This document shows positions 49,378 through 58,830 of a stretch of 64,000 nucleotides of DNA, piece after piece. The notes beneath the pieces are model-generated. The model had not been told where the DNA came from. It saw only the letters and a program-made list of their open reading frames with translations, and searched no databases. Position 1 is the stretch's first letter; each line of letters opens with the position of its first letter. The stretch is taken from assembly GCA_023715185.1 (NCBI GenBank), contig JAMCAN010000001.1, positions 1 to 64,000 on the forward strand, given 5' to 3'. The stretch is from Planococcus sp. MER TA 32b (lineage in GTDB: Bacteria > Bacillota > Bacilli > Bacillales_A > Planococcaceae). Position numbers and translations under genes: made by a program.

Positions 49378-51324
49378 ATGACTAAAGAACGGTCCAAGGG
49401 CGTGGTCTACTACGAAGGGGCGGATTTGGCAAAAGGATTTATGCTAAATAAAGCTAAAGAAGTTTATGAAAATTTACCAATAGGCCATACAATAAAGAAT
49501 ATCAACGAAGCTTTGGAATTATATATTATAAACAAGTATGTAGAGGACAATACTTTTCTATTGTATTTGGGTGAAGATAAAGAGGGATGGCTTAAAGAAA
49601 AAAATAGGATAGCTAATTCTTCGGTAGGTAAATACATTAATCAACATTCGGACATATTAGCTGAATATGGAGATGTTGATTTCAAATACAAATTTTACTT
49701 TTGGGAGATAATAGAAAAAAGAAAATTGAATGCTATCGCAGAAATCAGATTCAAAGGATTTCTTGAAGATCTTGATGAATTTGCATCACAAATATTTAAG
49801 CAATATGGGCTGGTAATGAAATTTGATGTGGAATTAAAAGAATATATGCTTAGTCATCCAGAAGGAAGTACAATTTTACTTTTAAATAAATATCTATTAA
49901 AGAATAGGAGCGAACGAAAAACTTCCTATTTGCCAAATTCATTAACTATTGAAGATAAAGAGAAAATTATTAATGACTATCTAGATTTTGATAACCCTAA
50001 TTTAAATTACACCAGGCTTCTTAGTATTATGCAGAATGTGAATGAGTTTGCTCTTAATGCTAGAGTCAAACTGAAAGCGAAAAGAGTAAGCGAAAGACTT
50101 GAAAGTGAACTTTTTAAAGATGATAGAGGGCATGGTACTAATATAGTAGTCGAGTTCAAAGAAAATGTAGAGGGGACTGTAAAGCAACATTTCACATTAA
50201 ATAAAGTTGGTACAGAAGTTGATAAGAAATGGTTAGAATCAAATCTTGATAATCCAACAGTATTGAACAACTTTATTTACATATTCGAGTTCGTAAATAA
50301 TGACATGCTCTCTGAATTTCCATATAAAGAAGTATACGCAAGCATTTTTGAAAGACTTGGTTTTAACCATGAAAAAGAATATAAGACTGGTCCAGTTTTT
50401 TCACTAAAAGAATCTTTGTCCTTGGCACAAATGCATGTTTATTATTTATTCTTAAAAAGTAAAGATAAAGATTTAGAGATAATAATTGAATGGTTCTTCA
50501 ATATTTATTTAAAAGAGGAATTCAATATTGAAAACTTTAATATTAAGCTCCCTCCTACAGATAATCCGAATTTTGAAAAGTGTAAGTCTATATTTCCAAC
50601 TATTGAAAGCATAATTAAGAAGTATAGATTTTATTTAGAGGATGGTTACATTGATGAAGAACTTATACAAATGGAAAGCAAGCCCTTACCGTTTTCGAAA
50701 TGTCCAAGTAAGACAAATGAAAGATATGTATATGTAGCACCAGACAATGACGAAGCAATAATTTTAAAGAATATTATGTTTTCTGATCAAAGTAACATTA
50801 CTTACTTCCCTAAACGCGGTAATAGTCAATATAATACGTTAATTGAAAGGTTAGAGGCTGATAAGCTGTATCTAGAAGACATAGAAGATTATCAAAAATC
50901 GTCTTTAGATTGGCTTGTTAAATATAAATATGTGACAGTAAACGAAGGTAATGAAATAGTATTGGTTAACAGGGATCGGACATTAATATACTATTATATC
51001 CACAATAACGATGTAGCTGTTCCTAGTAAGCTTCCTAATAGTTTAAAGCAAGAAGTTAATAAGCTATTGAGTGAAGGAGCTTTAGTCGCTGAAAATACGT
51101 TATTAACAAGGCAGGAAGCCGATTATATAGATTACTATCTAAATAAAAGTAATTTTATTAATGGATATGACATGAGGAATAAGTATTTACATGGAACATC
51201 TTCTGATTATAAAAATGAAAACGAGCATTATGTGAATTATTTGCATGCACTTAGAATATTAATAATGATTATGATAAAAATAAATGACGATCTTAGCACA
51301 GCAGAGGTTGAGGAGGTTGGATAG
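49378..51324 (+). CDS. DUF4209/HEPN-type protein, candidate effector RNase
   Basis: A 648-residue protein whose C-terminal helical end carries RNKYLHG (Arg600, His605). This matches the RNxxxHG motif that defines DUF4209 and fits the R-x4-H active-site motif of HEPN ribonucleases. The first ~550 residues are helical and charged with no motif I recognise. AAAGGAGG lies six bases before the ATG, giving strong translation. It shares the AT-rich composition of the upstream ATPase and no terminator separates them, so they may be one operon. If active, it would cleave RNA when released by the ATPase sensor; that is inference. Confidence 0.7.
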   Translation: MTKERSKGVVYYEGADLAKGFMLNKAKEVYENLPIGHTIKNINEALELYIINKYVEDNTFLLYLGEDKEGWLKEKNRIANSSVGKYINQHSDILAEYGDVDFKYKFYFWEIIEKRKLNAIAEIRFKGFLEDLDEFASQIFKQYGLVMKFDVELKEYMLSHPEGSTILLLNKYLLKNRSERKTSYLPNSLTIEDKEKIINDYLDFDNPNLNYTRLLSIMQNVNEFALNARVKLKAKRVSERLESELFKDDRGHGTNIVVEFKENVEGTVKQHFTLNKVGTEVDKKWLESNLDNPTVLNNFIYIFEFVNNDMLSEFPYKEVYASIFERLGFNHEKEYKTGPVFSLKESLSLAQMHVYYLFLKSKDKDLEIIIEWFFNIYLKEEFNIENFNIKLPPTDNPNFEKCKSIFPTIESIIKKYRFYLEDGYIDEELIQMESKPLPFSKCPSKTNERYVYVAPDNDEAIILKNIMFSDQSNITYFPKRGNSQYNTLIERLEADKLYLEDIEDYQKSSLDWLVKYKYVTVNEGNEIVLVNRDRTLIYYYIHNNDVAVPSKLPNSLKQEVNKLLSEGALVAENTLLTRQEADYIDYYLNKSNFINGYDMRNKYLHGTSSDYKNENEHYVNYLHALRILIMIMIKINDDLSTAEVEEVG

Positions 51325-51361
51325 AAGTAAAATTGCTATCCTCATTTAGATACAGTGCGGA

Positions 51362-51379
51362 GAACCGTATCATAAATGA
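51362..51379 (+). other. att: SCC-like attachment site 2
   Basis: GAACCGTATCATAAATGA reads Glu-Pro-Tyr-His-Lys-stop, the same last codons as rlmH with synonymous differences and a different stop. It lies 38 bases after the HEPN gene with no gene around it, so the match is not explained by coding. Confidence 0.75.
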
Positions 51380-51390
51380 GGGTAAAAAAG

Positions 51391-51416
51391 AAAGGGACGT
51401 GAATGCGTCCCTTATT
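51391..51416. terminator. hairpin just after attachment site 2
   Basis: AAGGGACG/CGTCCCTT stem followed by ATTTCTTT. It could terminate the HEPN transcript. Bases 51417-51891 are AT-rich with no gene seen. Confidence 0.6.
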
Positions 51417-51891
51417 TCTTTATTGGTGGGATTTGACTTATTTAATGGGGTTTTAAGAGTTCAATATAAAAGAACTTTGAATGAAGATTAGACTGTAGGT
51501 ATAAATTAGAGATTTATGTAAAATGGAGAGCCAGTGCAGACGGATTAAATTCACGTTCTGGATATTAATGAACTGTACCCTGTCTAAAGTTATAATCAAC
51601 CGTCTTTATAAGTGAAGGTATATATAGTAATAAAGCGGCTTCTGCAAAATAATTGCAGGAGCTTTGCAAATGAAAAAATGTTAAATAGTTAAGAGAATCA
51701 TATTTGAAAGAAAAAATTGATTTCCTAACATTGTAATTTAGTTAAATTTTATAGGAAGTAAGTATTGAAAAAATTTTCAAAATACATGCCTATTTAACTA
51801 ACGAGAGTTTGAAAATACCATGATTTTGAAGTTATAATAAATGAGCATAAATAATATTTTGCAGGGTGTAAATATTAATCTATAATTTGGG

Positions 51892-53103
51892 GTGGTTATC
51901 ATAAAAATCAAATTTAAAGAGAGAAATTGGTACTTAACAATCTTTACAGTATTAATAGTTTCATATTTTCTTCCTTGGTACAGTACATATAGTGGGAGTT
52001 ATTCTTTATTTACCGATAGTCTTTTTTCATTAGAAACAATTTTTTTATACCGCCAATCGCTTATATACGATTTGGAATACGGAATATGGGGCTCAATTAC
52101 TTTGAGTTTAAACTTAATTTTAGGAGTATTTTCCCTGTTAATTCCTATTTTAAGTGGTATAGCTATTCGTAAAATTATTAAAAATGAAAGTTATATAATT
52201 TATAAAAAAGTCTTAGTGGTTTTGACTAGTGCTCTGATAGTAAATTACATTAATCTTTTTTTATTTGGTATTGGTGAAGAAATAGATGCTGCTATTAAAT
52301 TCGGATTATTTATTGCATTAATTTCGATAACAATCCTAAATAAACGATTGGTTATTGAGAAAAAAATGAATGATTTAAGTACCTTTTTGGCAATTAAAAA
52401 AAATATAGTTCAAACACGAACACGAAGCAATTTGCGGGACTCTCAAAATAATATTAATAGTACTTTTAAAACAGTAACTGATGATAGTAGTATTAATGTG
52501 AATTATTGTCCTTCTTGTGGCCTAAAAGCAGAAAGTACCGCTAGTTTTTGTAAAAATTGCGGCAATAATTTATCTGATAAAAAAGTTTCAAGTAATGATA
52601 ATAATCAAAGCGTACCACTTATGAATATACAAATTCTTCGAGGCAAATTTAATCATCCTTTCATTGAACAGTCGTTTAGTCGAATGAATAATATTGCAAG
52701 AAAAAACCCTATTGTTACCATATTAGTAGCTATTTTTATTACAATCTTTTTGATGTCGGTACTAGAAGATAGCCCTGAAGAAGCCGCTCAAAAAGCCTAT
52801 GCCAATACTGAAGAGAGTGCTTTAGATGCTGCAGAAAAATCTGTAGAAAACCAAATTGAAGTAGATGGTTTCAAATTTGTTGATGTTAAGGATATGGAAG
52901 CCACCATGACGCGAGAGGAAAATGTAAATACTCAACAATCGGGAATTTTTAAAGTAAGTGGCACCGCCATATTAAAAGATACTGAGGGGAAAAAACACGA
53001 AGATATACCATTTCAATTATATATAGATTTTTATCAAGGTAACTACTATGCACAACAGATGGTAGATATAAGGTATGGGTCGCTAATAGAACAGCTATGG
53101 TAG
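51892..53103 (+). CDS. zinc-ribbon multi-pass membrane protein
   Basis: A 403-residue protein with about four N-terminal membrane helices, a cytosolic zinc ribbon (Cys206, Cys209, Cys220, Cys223: CPSC and CKNC), another TM helix (about 280-300) and a C-terminal domain predicted outside the cell. The architecture recalls zinc-ribbon envelope proteins such as TcaA-type proteins, but I do not recognise a family. The GTG start has a poor site because the GGGG abuts it; a non-canonical start a few codons later cannot be excluded. It is the only gene between attachment sites 2 and 3. Confidence 0.68.
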   Translation: MVIIKIKFKERNWYLTIFTVLIVSYFLPWYSTYSGSYSLFTDSLFSLETIFLYRQSLIYDLEYGIWGSITLSLNLILGVFSLLIPILSGIAIRKIIKNESYIIYKKVLVVLTSALIVNYINLFLFGIGEEIDAAIKFGLFIALISITILNKRLVIEKKMNDLSTFLAIKKNIVQTRTRSNLRDSQNNINSTFKTVTDDSSINVNYCPSCGLKAESTASFCKNCGNNLSDKKVSSNDNNQSVPLMNIQILRGKFNHPFIEQSFSRMNNIARKNPIVTILVAIFITIFLMSVLEDSPEEAAQKAYANTEESALDAAEKSVENQIEVDGFKFVDVKDMEATMTREENVNTQQSGIFKVSGTAILKDTEGKKHEDIPFQLYIDFYQGNYYAQQMVDIRYGSLIEQLW

Positions 53104-53164
53104 AAGTTAGAATATAGGATTGTTAAAAATTTTTAAAAAATCAAAGTATAGGTAGGAAATATTG

Positions 53165-53195
53165 GAAGAAGGACAAATAATCATTGTCCCTCTTC
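53165..53195. terminator. hairpin after the zinc-ribbon gene
   Basis: GAAG..GGACAA/TTGTCC..CTTC stem followed by TTTATTTAATTT. A plausible terminator, 35 bases before attachment site 3. Confidence 0.5.
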
Positions 53196-53227
53196 TTTAT
53201 TTAATTTATCCTATCCAATGATACGGT

Positions 53228-53245
53228 GAACCCTACCACAAGTAA
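53228..53245 (+). other. att: SCC-like attachment site 3
   Basis: GAACCCTACCACAAGTAA, again Glu-Pro-Tyr-His-Lys-stop with synonymous changes relative to rlmH. It marks the probable right edge of the island. Bases 53246-53618 before the DUF1846 gene hold nothing recognisable. Confidence 0.75.
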
Positions 53246-53618
53246 AAAAGTCTAATTTAGACATGATTTGTCCAACTGCTAAAGGCAATCCAGCTATTAA
53301 ACTGAATTATACTGTTTTCTATATACAGATAAATTAAGTCAATTCAGTTATTGAGACTATCCAAGTGAAACAGGTTTTTATCATCTGGTTGTGCTAAACT
53401 TGACGTTTAAATTCTTTTATATTAGTTGAATATAACCTTGGTAAGGCCACTGCGTTTATGAGAATGACCCACTCAATGAAGCAATTGGTCCGATTTACTT
53501 TTTTTTTCAAAAATTTATAATGATGAAGTATAGATTTTTATTTGGGATTTTCTCTTAAGGAGATTTTATATACTGGGTTAAGAGAAAGCTTGAAGCATAG
53601 AAGGCGGGACGGAAATTA

Positions 53619-55127
53619 ATGAAAAAACTTGGATTTGATTCGGGGAAATATTTGCAGGAACAATCAGCCTACATCCTGGAACGGGTGCAGCAGTACGATA
53701 AACTTTACTTGGAATTTGGCGGAAAATTGATAGGTGACAAACATGCCAAGCGTGTCTTGCCTGGGTTTGATGAAGATGCCAAAATCAAACTATTGCATAC
53801 ACTGAAAGAAAAGGCGGAAATCATCATTTGTGTGTACGCCGGAGACATCGAACGAAACAAAGTCCGTGAAGATTACGGCATCACTTATGACCAGGATGTC
53901 CTGCGCTTAATTGATGAATATCGGGCATATGGCATTTCTGTCAACAGTGTCCTGATCACTCGTTATCAAGGGCAGCCAACAGTCAAAGTATTTATGACAA
54001 AGCTTGAGAGAAGCGGAATCAGCGTCTGTATTCACCGCGAAATCGAAGGCTATCCGACAAACGTGGATGCGGTCCTTGGGGAAGAAGGATTTGCGACAAA
54101 TCCATATATTAAAACGACAAAGCCGATCGTGGTAGTAACGGGCCCTGGTCCGGGCAGCGGAAAGCTAGCCACCTGCCTTAACCAAATGTACCATGAGAAC
54201 AAACTGGGGAATGAAGTCGGCTATGCCAAGTTTGAGACTTTCCCGGTTTGGAACTTGCCGTTAAAGCATCCGGTAAACATCGCTTATGAAGCGGCTACCG
54301 TCGATTTGAAAGACGTAAATATGATTGATAATTATCATTATGAAGCATACGGCAAAGTTGCGATCAATTACAATCGTGATATTGAGACGTTTCCTGTCAT
54401 CAAACGGATTATTGAAAGAATTACCGGCAAAGACTCTGTTTACAGCTCACCGACTGATATGGGTGTTAATCGTCTAAAATCGGGCATCACCGACGATATG
54501 GTTGTACAGGAAGCTGCCAGGCAGGAAATCATCCGGCGCAGTTTCATCGTAGAGAACGACTATAAAAAAGGGCTTGCGGATGAAGACAGTGTACGCCATA
54601 TGCAAGTGATTCTGGAAGAGACCGGTTTAAAGAAAGAGGACCGGGCACCTGTATTGCCGGCCCGTAATTATGCGAAAGCAATTCAAGCGCAAGTTGACAG
54701 CACGAATTTACAGGCCGTAATTGCATTAGAACTGCCGAATGGCGAGATGATCACCGGCCGAACGACCACTTTGATGGATGCTTCGGCAGCCGCGATTTTA
54801 AATGGATTGAAGAAATTGACCAATATTTCCGATGAAATTAACTTGTTGTCGCCGATGATTTTACAAACGATTCAACGTTTGAAAACCGATGACTTGAATA
54901 GCCGCGTCCCGACGCTAAGCGCCAATGAAGTGCTCATTGCACTGGCAATCAGCGCGGTCACCAATCCTACGTCTGAGCTGGCTTATAAGCAATTGCCAAA
55001 TTTAAAAGACACCCAGGCCCATTCCACGGTTATATTGAATAGAGAAAACGAACAAACCTTTAAGAAGCTTGGAATAGACATCACCAACGATCCGGTATAT
55101 CCAACTGAGAACCTGTATTATAATTAG
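53619..55127 (+). CDS. DUF1846 family protein (UPF0371)
   Basis: A 502-residue protein of a conserved family with known structures but no assigned reaction. Features seen are the N-terminal [14 protein letters not shown], a Gly-rich nucleotide-binding-like loop [16 protein letters not shown] and a conserved KAQIEAIP-like C-terminal half. Length is normal. It is host-like in composition, unlike the island to its left, and is the first core-like gene after attachment site 3. Confidence 0.9.
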   Translation: MKKLGFDSGKYLQEQSAYILERVQQYDKLYLEFGGKLIGDKHAKRVLPGFDEDAKIKLLHTLKEKAEIIICVYAGDIERNKVREDYGITYDQDVLRLIDEYRAYGISVNSVLITRYQGQPTVKVFMTKLERSGISVCIHREIEGYPTNVDAVLGEEGFATNPYIKTTKPIVVVTGPGPGSGKLATCLNQMYHENKLGNEVGYAKFETFPVWNLPLKHPVNIAYEAATVDLKDVNMIDNYHYEAYGKVAINYNRDIETFPVIKRIIERITGKDSVYSSPTDMGVNRLKSGITDDMVVQEAARQEIIRRSFIVENDYKKGLADEDSVRHMQVILEETGLKKEDRAPVLPARNYAKAIQAQVDSTNLQAVIALELPNGEMITGRTTTLMDASAAAILNGLKKLTNISDEINLLSPMILQTIQRLKTDDLNSRVPTLSANEVLIALAISAVTNPTSELAYKQLPNLKDTQAHSTVILNRENEQTFKKLGIDITNDPVYPTENLYYN

Positions 55128-55136
55128 ATTTTAGAA

Positions 55137-55185
55137 AACACCTGCCTTTTTCTTCTTACACAGAAGTCTGGGGCAGGTGTTCTTC
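55137..55185 (+). terminator. DUF1846 gene terminator
   Basis: AACACCTGCC/GGCAGGTGTT stem with a long interior, followed by CTTC. Confidence 0.7.
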
Positions 55186-55253
55186 ATTAGAAGGAGTTTC
55201 TCCCGACTCCATCGAAATTAAGATAGGAATAAGTCGTTTCAGGGGGAAATTAT

Positions 55254-55691
55254 ATGATTGAATTCAGAGAAATAGACCGGCATAATTTTTTTGATGTAAT
55301 TGAGTTGAAGGTCGGGGATGATCAAAAGACCTTTGTGGCGCCGAACGTCTTTTCACTTGCACAGGCGAAGGCGTTTCCGGAATGTGTGTGTTTAGCCATT
55401 TATCACGATGATGTGCTGGTCGGGTTTACGATGTACTGCCTGGATTTTGAGGACAAGGAATATTGGATTTACCGCCTGATGATCGATGCGAAATTCCAGT
55501 CCAAAGGATTTGGAAAAGCGGCGATGGAACAGTTGATTGACCGCATCAAACAGGACAAAGAGCATAAGATGATTTACTTGAGTTTTGAACCTGAAAACAT
55601 TTTGGCCAGGCAATTGTATGAAAAGCTGGGATTTGAAGCAGATGGCCGGGTGATTGACGGGGAAGTCGTTTATAAGCTGGCATATGATTGA
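55254..55691 (+). CDS. GNAT N-acetyltransferase, polyamine-type
   Basis: A 145-residue GNAT enzyme with motif A QSKGFGKAAM for acetyl-CoA and the C-terminal YEKLGFEADG. The arrangement YLSFEPENILARQLYEK resembles BltD/PaiA/SpeG spermine or spermidine acetyltransferases. Substrate assignment is by resemblance only. CAGGGGGAAA precedes the ATG. Monocistronic. Confidence 0.82.
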   Translation: MIEFREIDRHNFFDVIELKVGDDQKTFVAPNVFSLAQAKAFPECVCLAIYHDDVLVGFTMYCLDFEDKEYWIYRLMIDAKFQSKGFGKAAMEQLIDRIKQDKEHKMIYLSFEPENILARQLYEKLGFEADGRVIDGEVVYKLAYD

Positions 55692-55742
55692 AAAATATGC
55701 ACAAAGATTTTATTTGTGGGAATGCTTCAGCGGAACTATTGC

Positions 55743-55792
55743 TATACTGAAAGAGCACCAGCAGCTGGAAAAAGCGTTGGTTGCTCTTTTTT
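55743..55792 (+). terminator. short promoter-hairpin-T-run unit 1
   Basis: TATACT (55743-55748) is followed directly by AAAGAGCACCA/TGGTTGCTCTTTTTT (55750-55792), upstream of the SRPBCC gene. It is probably the GNAT gene terminator. A similar unit occurs at 58831. Confidence 0.6.
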
Positions 55793-55821
55793 CATTTATA
55801 GCCAGAAAAGGGGGAAATCAC

Positions 55822-56277
55822 ATGGCTTTTAAAGAAACGATATATATCGAGGCGCCCGTAGAAGCCGTTTTCGCGGTCGCGACGGATTTTGAATACGCTT
55901 CAAAGGTGATGGATACGGTCGTAAAAGCGGAGAAAGTAACAGAAGGGCCGATGCAGGCAGGTACTCAGATCAAGGAACTTCGGAATATCAGAGGCAGAGC
56001 CGTCGAAACGATCCTGCATGTCACTGAATTTATTGCCAATCAAAAATATACGGTGAAGAGTGAAAGCGGCGGCATGACCATTGAATATCAGTATGATTTC
56101 CTGGCTGAAGAAAATGGCACAACCGTCAATTTCAAAGGGACCATCCGTTCAAAAGGATTGCGGAACATGCTGATCAAGCCATTTTTTGAAAAAATCCTGA
56201 AAAAAGAAGATGAGAACCATTTGACGAGTCTGAAGGAATATATTGAGCAGCCGGAGACAGAGGGAATTTCCGATTGA
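55822..56277 (+). CDS. SRPBCC (START-like) family protein
   Basis: A 151-residue protein with the family start IYIEAPVEAVFAVATDFE and the later TIRSKGLRNMLIKPFFEKI, the helix-grip fold that binds hydrophobic ligands (polyketide cyclase or AHSA1 types). The ligand is unknown. ATG 55822 with AGGGGGAAATC upstream; the frame extends further upstream through the preceding hairpin and is not used. Confidence 0.85.
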   Translation: MAFKETIYIEAPVEAVFAVATDFEYASKVMDTVVKAEKVTEGPMQAGTQIKELRNIRGRAVETILHVTEFIANQKYTVKSESGGMTIEYQYDFLAEENGTTVNFKGTIRSKGLRNMLIKPFFEKILKKEDENHLTSLKEYIEQPETEGISD

Positions 56278-56336
56278 ACATGCGCAGTCAGTGGAGTAAA
56301 GTTGACTAGAAAATGTATCGGATACGGAGCGTGAAC

Positions 56337-57377
56337 GTGATAAAAAGCATCGTGATTATTGCATTGGCAGTCATTTTAGCGCTCATTGCGCTCCTTATAC
56401 TCGTATTTCTCCTGTCTCCGAAACCGACCGCGATGCTGGTGTATCGATGGTTTGAAGGCGGCGTTGCCGTAAAACCGGATAATTATGGGGAAATCGAAGC
56501 ACAGGTTCAGATCAAACGCGACCTCTCCTATGGTTCGGCATACAAAAAAGGGAGCTTGGATATCATTGCACCCAAGAATTTCAGCGGCAGGCTGCCAGTG
56601 ATCTTTTGGGTCCACGGCGGAGCTTTTCTCGGCGGAGACAAGTCTGATATTACGGAATATGCGGTGCAGGTGGCGAGCAAGGGCTATATCATCGTAAACA
56701 TGAATTACCAATTGGCCCCGGGCGCAAAATACCCGACGCCTCTTCACCAAATGAATGAAGCATACCGGTTCATCGAAAAAAAGGCGGAAGCTTACAGCAT
56801 GGATATGGACCGTTTGTATTTCGCCGGAGATTCGGCGGGTGCCCAGATTGTCAGCCAGTTTGTGAACATTCAAGTGGATGAGGAATATGCGGAGTTGGTC
56901 GGGATTGAAGGAATTGTACCGCCGAATAAGATTTTAGGCGCTCTTTTATTTTGTGGTCCCTATGATGTATCGAAATTCGGTGGAAGCAGCGACAGTTTCC
57001 TGATCAATTTCCTGTTTGACCGGGTCGGATGGGCATATATCGGGGAGCGGAAATGGGGAAATTCCGAAAAAGTGCGGCAGGCTTCCATGATCGATCATAT
57101 TTCGCCGGATTTCCCGCCGTCGTTCATTACAGATGGCAATACCGGATCGTTTGAAGAGCAAGGACTTGAGCTGGCGGCTAAATTGAAGGGATGCGGGGTC
57201 AAAGTCGTGGACGTCTTTTATTCGAAAGAAGAAGCGGAACTTGGACATGAGTATCAATTCATCATGAACACCCCTCAGGCCCGGCAGACGTATGACAAGC
57301 TCATTGGATTTTTGAGTGACACCAATTCCAGCAATGAATCATTAAAGGAAAACCGGCTTCAGTCCCTGAACCATTAA
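56337..57377 (+). CDS. membrane-anchored alpha/beta hydrolase (HSL-type esterase)
   Basis: A ~346-residue protein with one N-terminal TM helix (IVIIALAVILALIALL) and an alpha/beta hydrolase domain. Oxyanion motif WVHGGAFLGGD and nucleophile GDSAGAQ are visible; the likely catalytic His is in ELGHEYQF. The HGGxF motif places it in the hormone-sensitive-lipase family of carboxylesterases. GTG 56337 has CGGAG seven bases upstream, whereas ATG 56313 has none, so the shorter start is preferred. Confidence 0.83.
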   Translation: MIKSIVIIALAVILALIALLILVFLLSPKPTAMLVYRWFEGGVAVKPDNYGEIEAQVQIKRDLSYGSAYKKGSLDIIAPKNFSGRLPVIFWVHGGAFLGGDKSDITEYAVQVASKGYIIVNMNYQLAPGAKYPTPLHQMNEAYRFIEKKAEAYSMDMDRLYFAGDSAGAQIVSQFVNIQVDEEYAELVGIEGIVPPNKILGALLFCGPYDVSKFGGSSDSFLINFLFDRVGWAYIGERKWGNSEKVRQASMIDHISPDFPPSFITDGNTGSFEEQGLELAAKLKGCGVKVVDVFYSKEEAELGHEYQFIMNTPQARQTYDKLIGFLSDTNSSNESLKENRLQSLNH

Positions 57378-57398
57378 GGGAAAGAAGCCCTTTTTTTA
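57356..57398 (+). terminator. esterase gene terminator
   Basis: GGCTTC...GAAGCC stem with inner CCCT/AGGG, then CTTTTTTT. It begins inside the 3' end of the gene. Confidence 0.7.
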
Positions 57399-57472
57399 TT
57401 GAAGTCCAGCCCGATTCGGACAGACTGGAAATAGGGTATGATAACGATAGAAGCAGTAAAGGAGGAAGATCC

Positions 57473-58090
57473 ATGAAGATTATAGTTTTTGGTGCGACCG
57501 GCGGAGTCGGAAAACAAGTAGTGAAGCAGGCGGCGGAAGATGGCTTTGAAGTAACGGCATTTCTTCGGACGCCCGCAAAGCTGGTGTTTGAACACGCAAA
57601 TTTGAAGGTCATCCAGGGAGATGCCTTCAACCGTGCAGAAGTCGCGGCCGCGATTGCCGGGCACGACGCTGTTGTATCATGCCTCGGTTCCAGTAAAGGT
57701 ATGAAAAAATCCACGGAGCTTCAGGAGATGACAAAGAATATTGTCGCCGGCATGGAAGCGAACGGGGTGAAACGGATTGTCTATACCGCATCGGCCGGAA
57801 TCCACAAGGAACTGGCGGGCATGAGCGGGAAGCTGATGATGGGGATGCTGAAGAACGCACTCAAAGATCATCGCGCCGCAGTGGATGAAATTATGGCTCA
57901 CGGACTGGCCTATACGATTGTGAGGCCAATGGGATTGACGAACAGCGAATTTACCGGGAAATACCGAGAAGCGGATGAAGGCGTTCCTGAAAAATCAATG
58001 TCGATTCCACGTGCGGATGTTGCCCATTTTATTGTGAAAGCATTAAATGACCCGCAATATGAAAACAGCTCAATCGGCCTTGCCACTTAA
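57473..58090 (+). CDS. NAD(P)-binding oxidoreductase (NmrA/atypical SDR)
   Basis: A 205-residue Rossmann protein with MKIIVFGATGGVGKQVV and VVSCLGSSKG. The fold is that of NmrA-like or biliverdin-reductase-type atypical short-chain dehydrogenases, and the catalytic Tyr of classical SDRs is not evident. Reaction unknown. AAAGGAGG precedes the ATG. The deaminase gene follows by 26 bases, so they may share a transcript. Confidence 0.88.
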   Translation: MKIIVFGATGGVGKQVVKQAAEDGFEVTAFLRTPAKLVFEHANLKVIQGDAFNRAEVAAAIAGHDAVVSCLGSSKGMKKSTELQEMTKNIVAGMEANGVKRIVYTASAGIHKELAGMSGKLMMGMLKNALKDHRAAVDEIMAHGLAYTIVRPMGLTNSEFTGKYREADEGVPEKSMSIPRADVAHFIVKALNDPQYENSSIGLAT

Positions 58091-58116
58091 CTCTGAACCG
58101 AAAAGGAGGAGCCAAA

Positions 58117-58599
58117 ATGATTACCGAAACCGATTTAAAACATTTGCACCGTTGTGTGGTATTAGCGGAAACGGCTTTGGAGAAAGGCGACGAGCCGTTC
58201 GGATCCGTGCTGGTTTCAGCTGAGGGTGAAGTACTTTTTGAAGACCATAACCATGTGGCGGGAGGCGACCATACGCAGCACCCCGAATTTGCGATTGCCA
58301 GGTGGGCGGCCAATAACCTGTCTCCTGAAGAACGCAGCAAGGCGACGGTTTATACATCTGGCGAACATTGCCCGATGTGTGCGGCGGCTCATGGCTGGGT
58401 GGGCTTGGGCAGGATTGTCTACGCAAGTTCATCGGAACAATTGGGAGGCTGGTTGAGCGATTTGGGTGCTCCACCGTCGCCTGTCCGAAATCTTGCCATT
58501 GAAGATGTAATAAAAGATCCGGTAGTCGACGGCCCTGTTCCGGAACTCGCGGAAATGGTTCACCAGCTCCATCGGCGACTGCATGAGGCGAAAGGGTAA
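58117..58599 (+). CDS. nucleoside/guanine deaminase-like protein (CDA fold)
   Basis: A 160-residue cytidine-deaminase-fold enzyme. Zinc ligands and proton shuttle are visible: His and Glu in HPEFA (HxE) and two Cys in EHCPMCAAA (PCxxC-type). The Pro between His and Glu (HPE instead of HAE) is seen in several guanine and nucleoside deaminases of Firmicutes. It may scavenge bases; the exact substrate is open. AAAGGAGG start. Confidence 0.86.
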   Translation: MITETDLKHLHRCVVLAETALEKGDEPFGSVLVSAEGEVLFEDHNHVAGGDHTQHPEFAIARWAANNLSPEERSKATVYTSGEHCPMCAAAHGWVGLGRIVYASSSEQLGGWLSDLGAPPSPVRNLAIEDVIKDPVVDGPVPELAEMVHQLHRRLHEAKG

Positions 58600-58649
58600 A
58601 CAATGAACCCGTGTGCCGCTTAATCCTTTAGTATGAAAACGACCCTAAA

Positions 58650-58772
58650 GATATGGAGCAAAACAGCGAAGACTCCTGGAGGACTAAGCGAAGTGCCGAG
58701 ATCCACTCGGACGAAGTCCGCAGTTAGCTCGGCGCGAGCCCCCCGGAAAGCGTAGCTGTTTTGCGGAATATC
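58650..58772 (-). repeat. MITE-like element, family M copy 4
   Basis: GATATGGAGCAAAACAGC to GCTGTTTTGCGGAATATC, 123 bases, the shortest copy. The interior carries GAAGACTCC and GTTAGCTCGG as in the others. Confidence 0.8.
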
Positions 58773-58830
58773 GATTACTAAGAATATTAATCTAACTATA
58801 TTCCCCACCGTCATCCACCCCAATAATTGT

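Noticed and set aside
43792-53618. ccr-type serine recombinase or integrase gene in the island
   Set aside because: All long frames were examined and none shows a serine or tyrosine recombinase motif.
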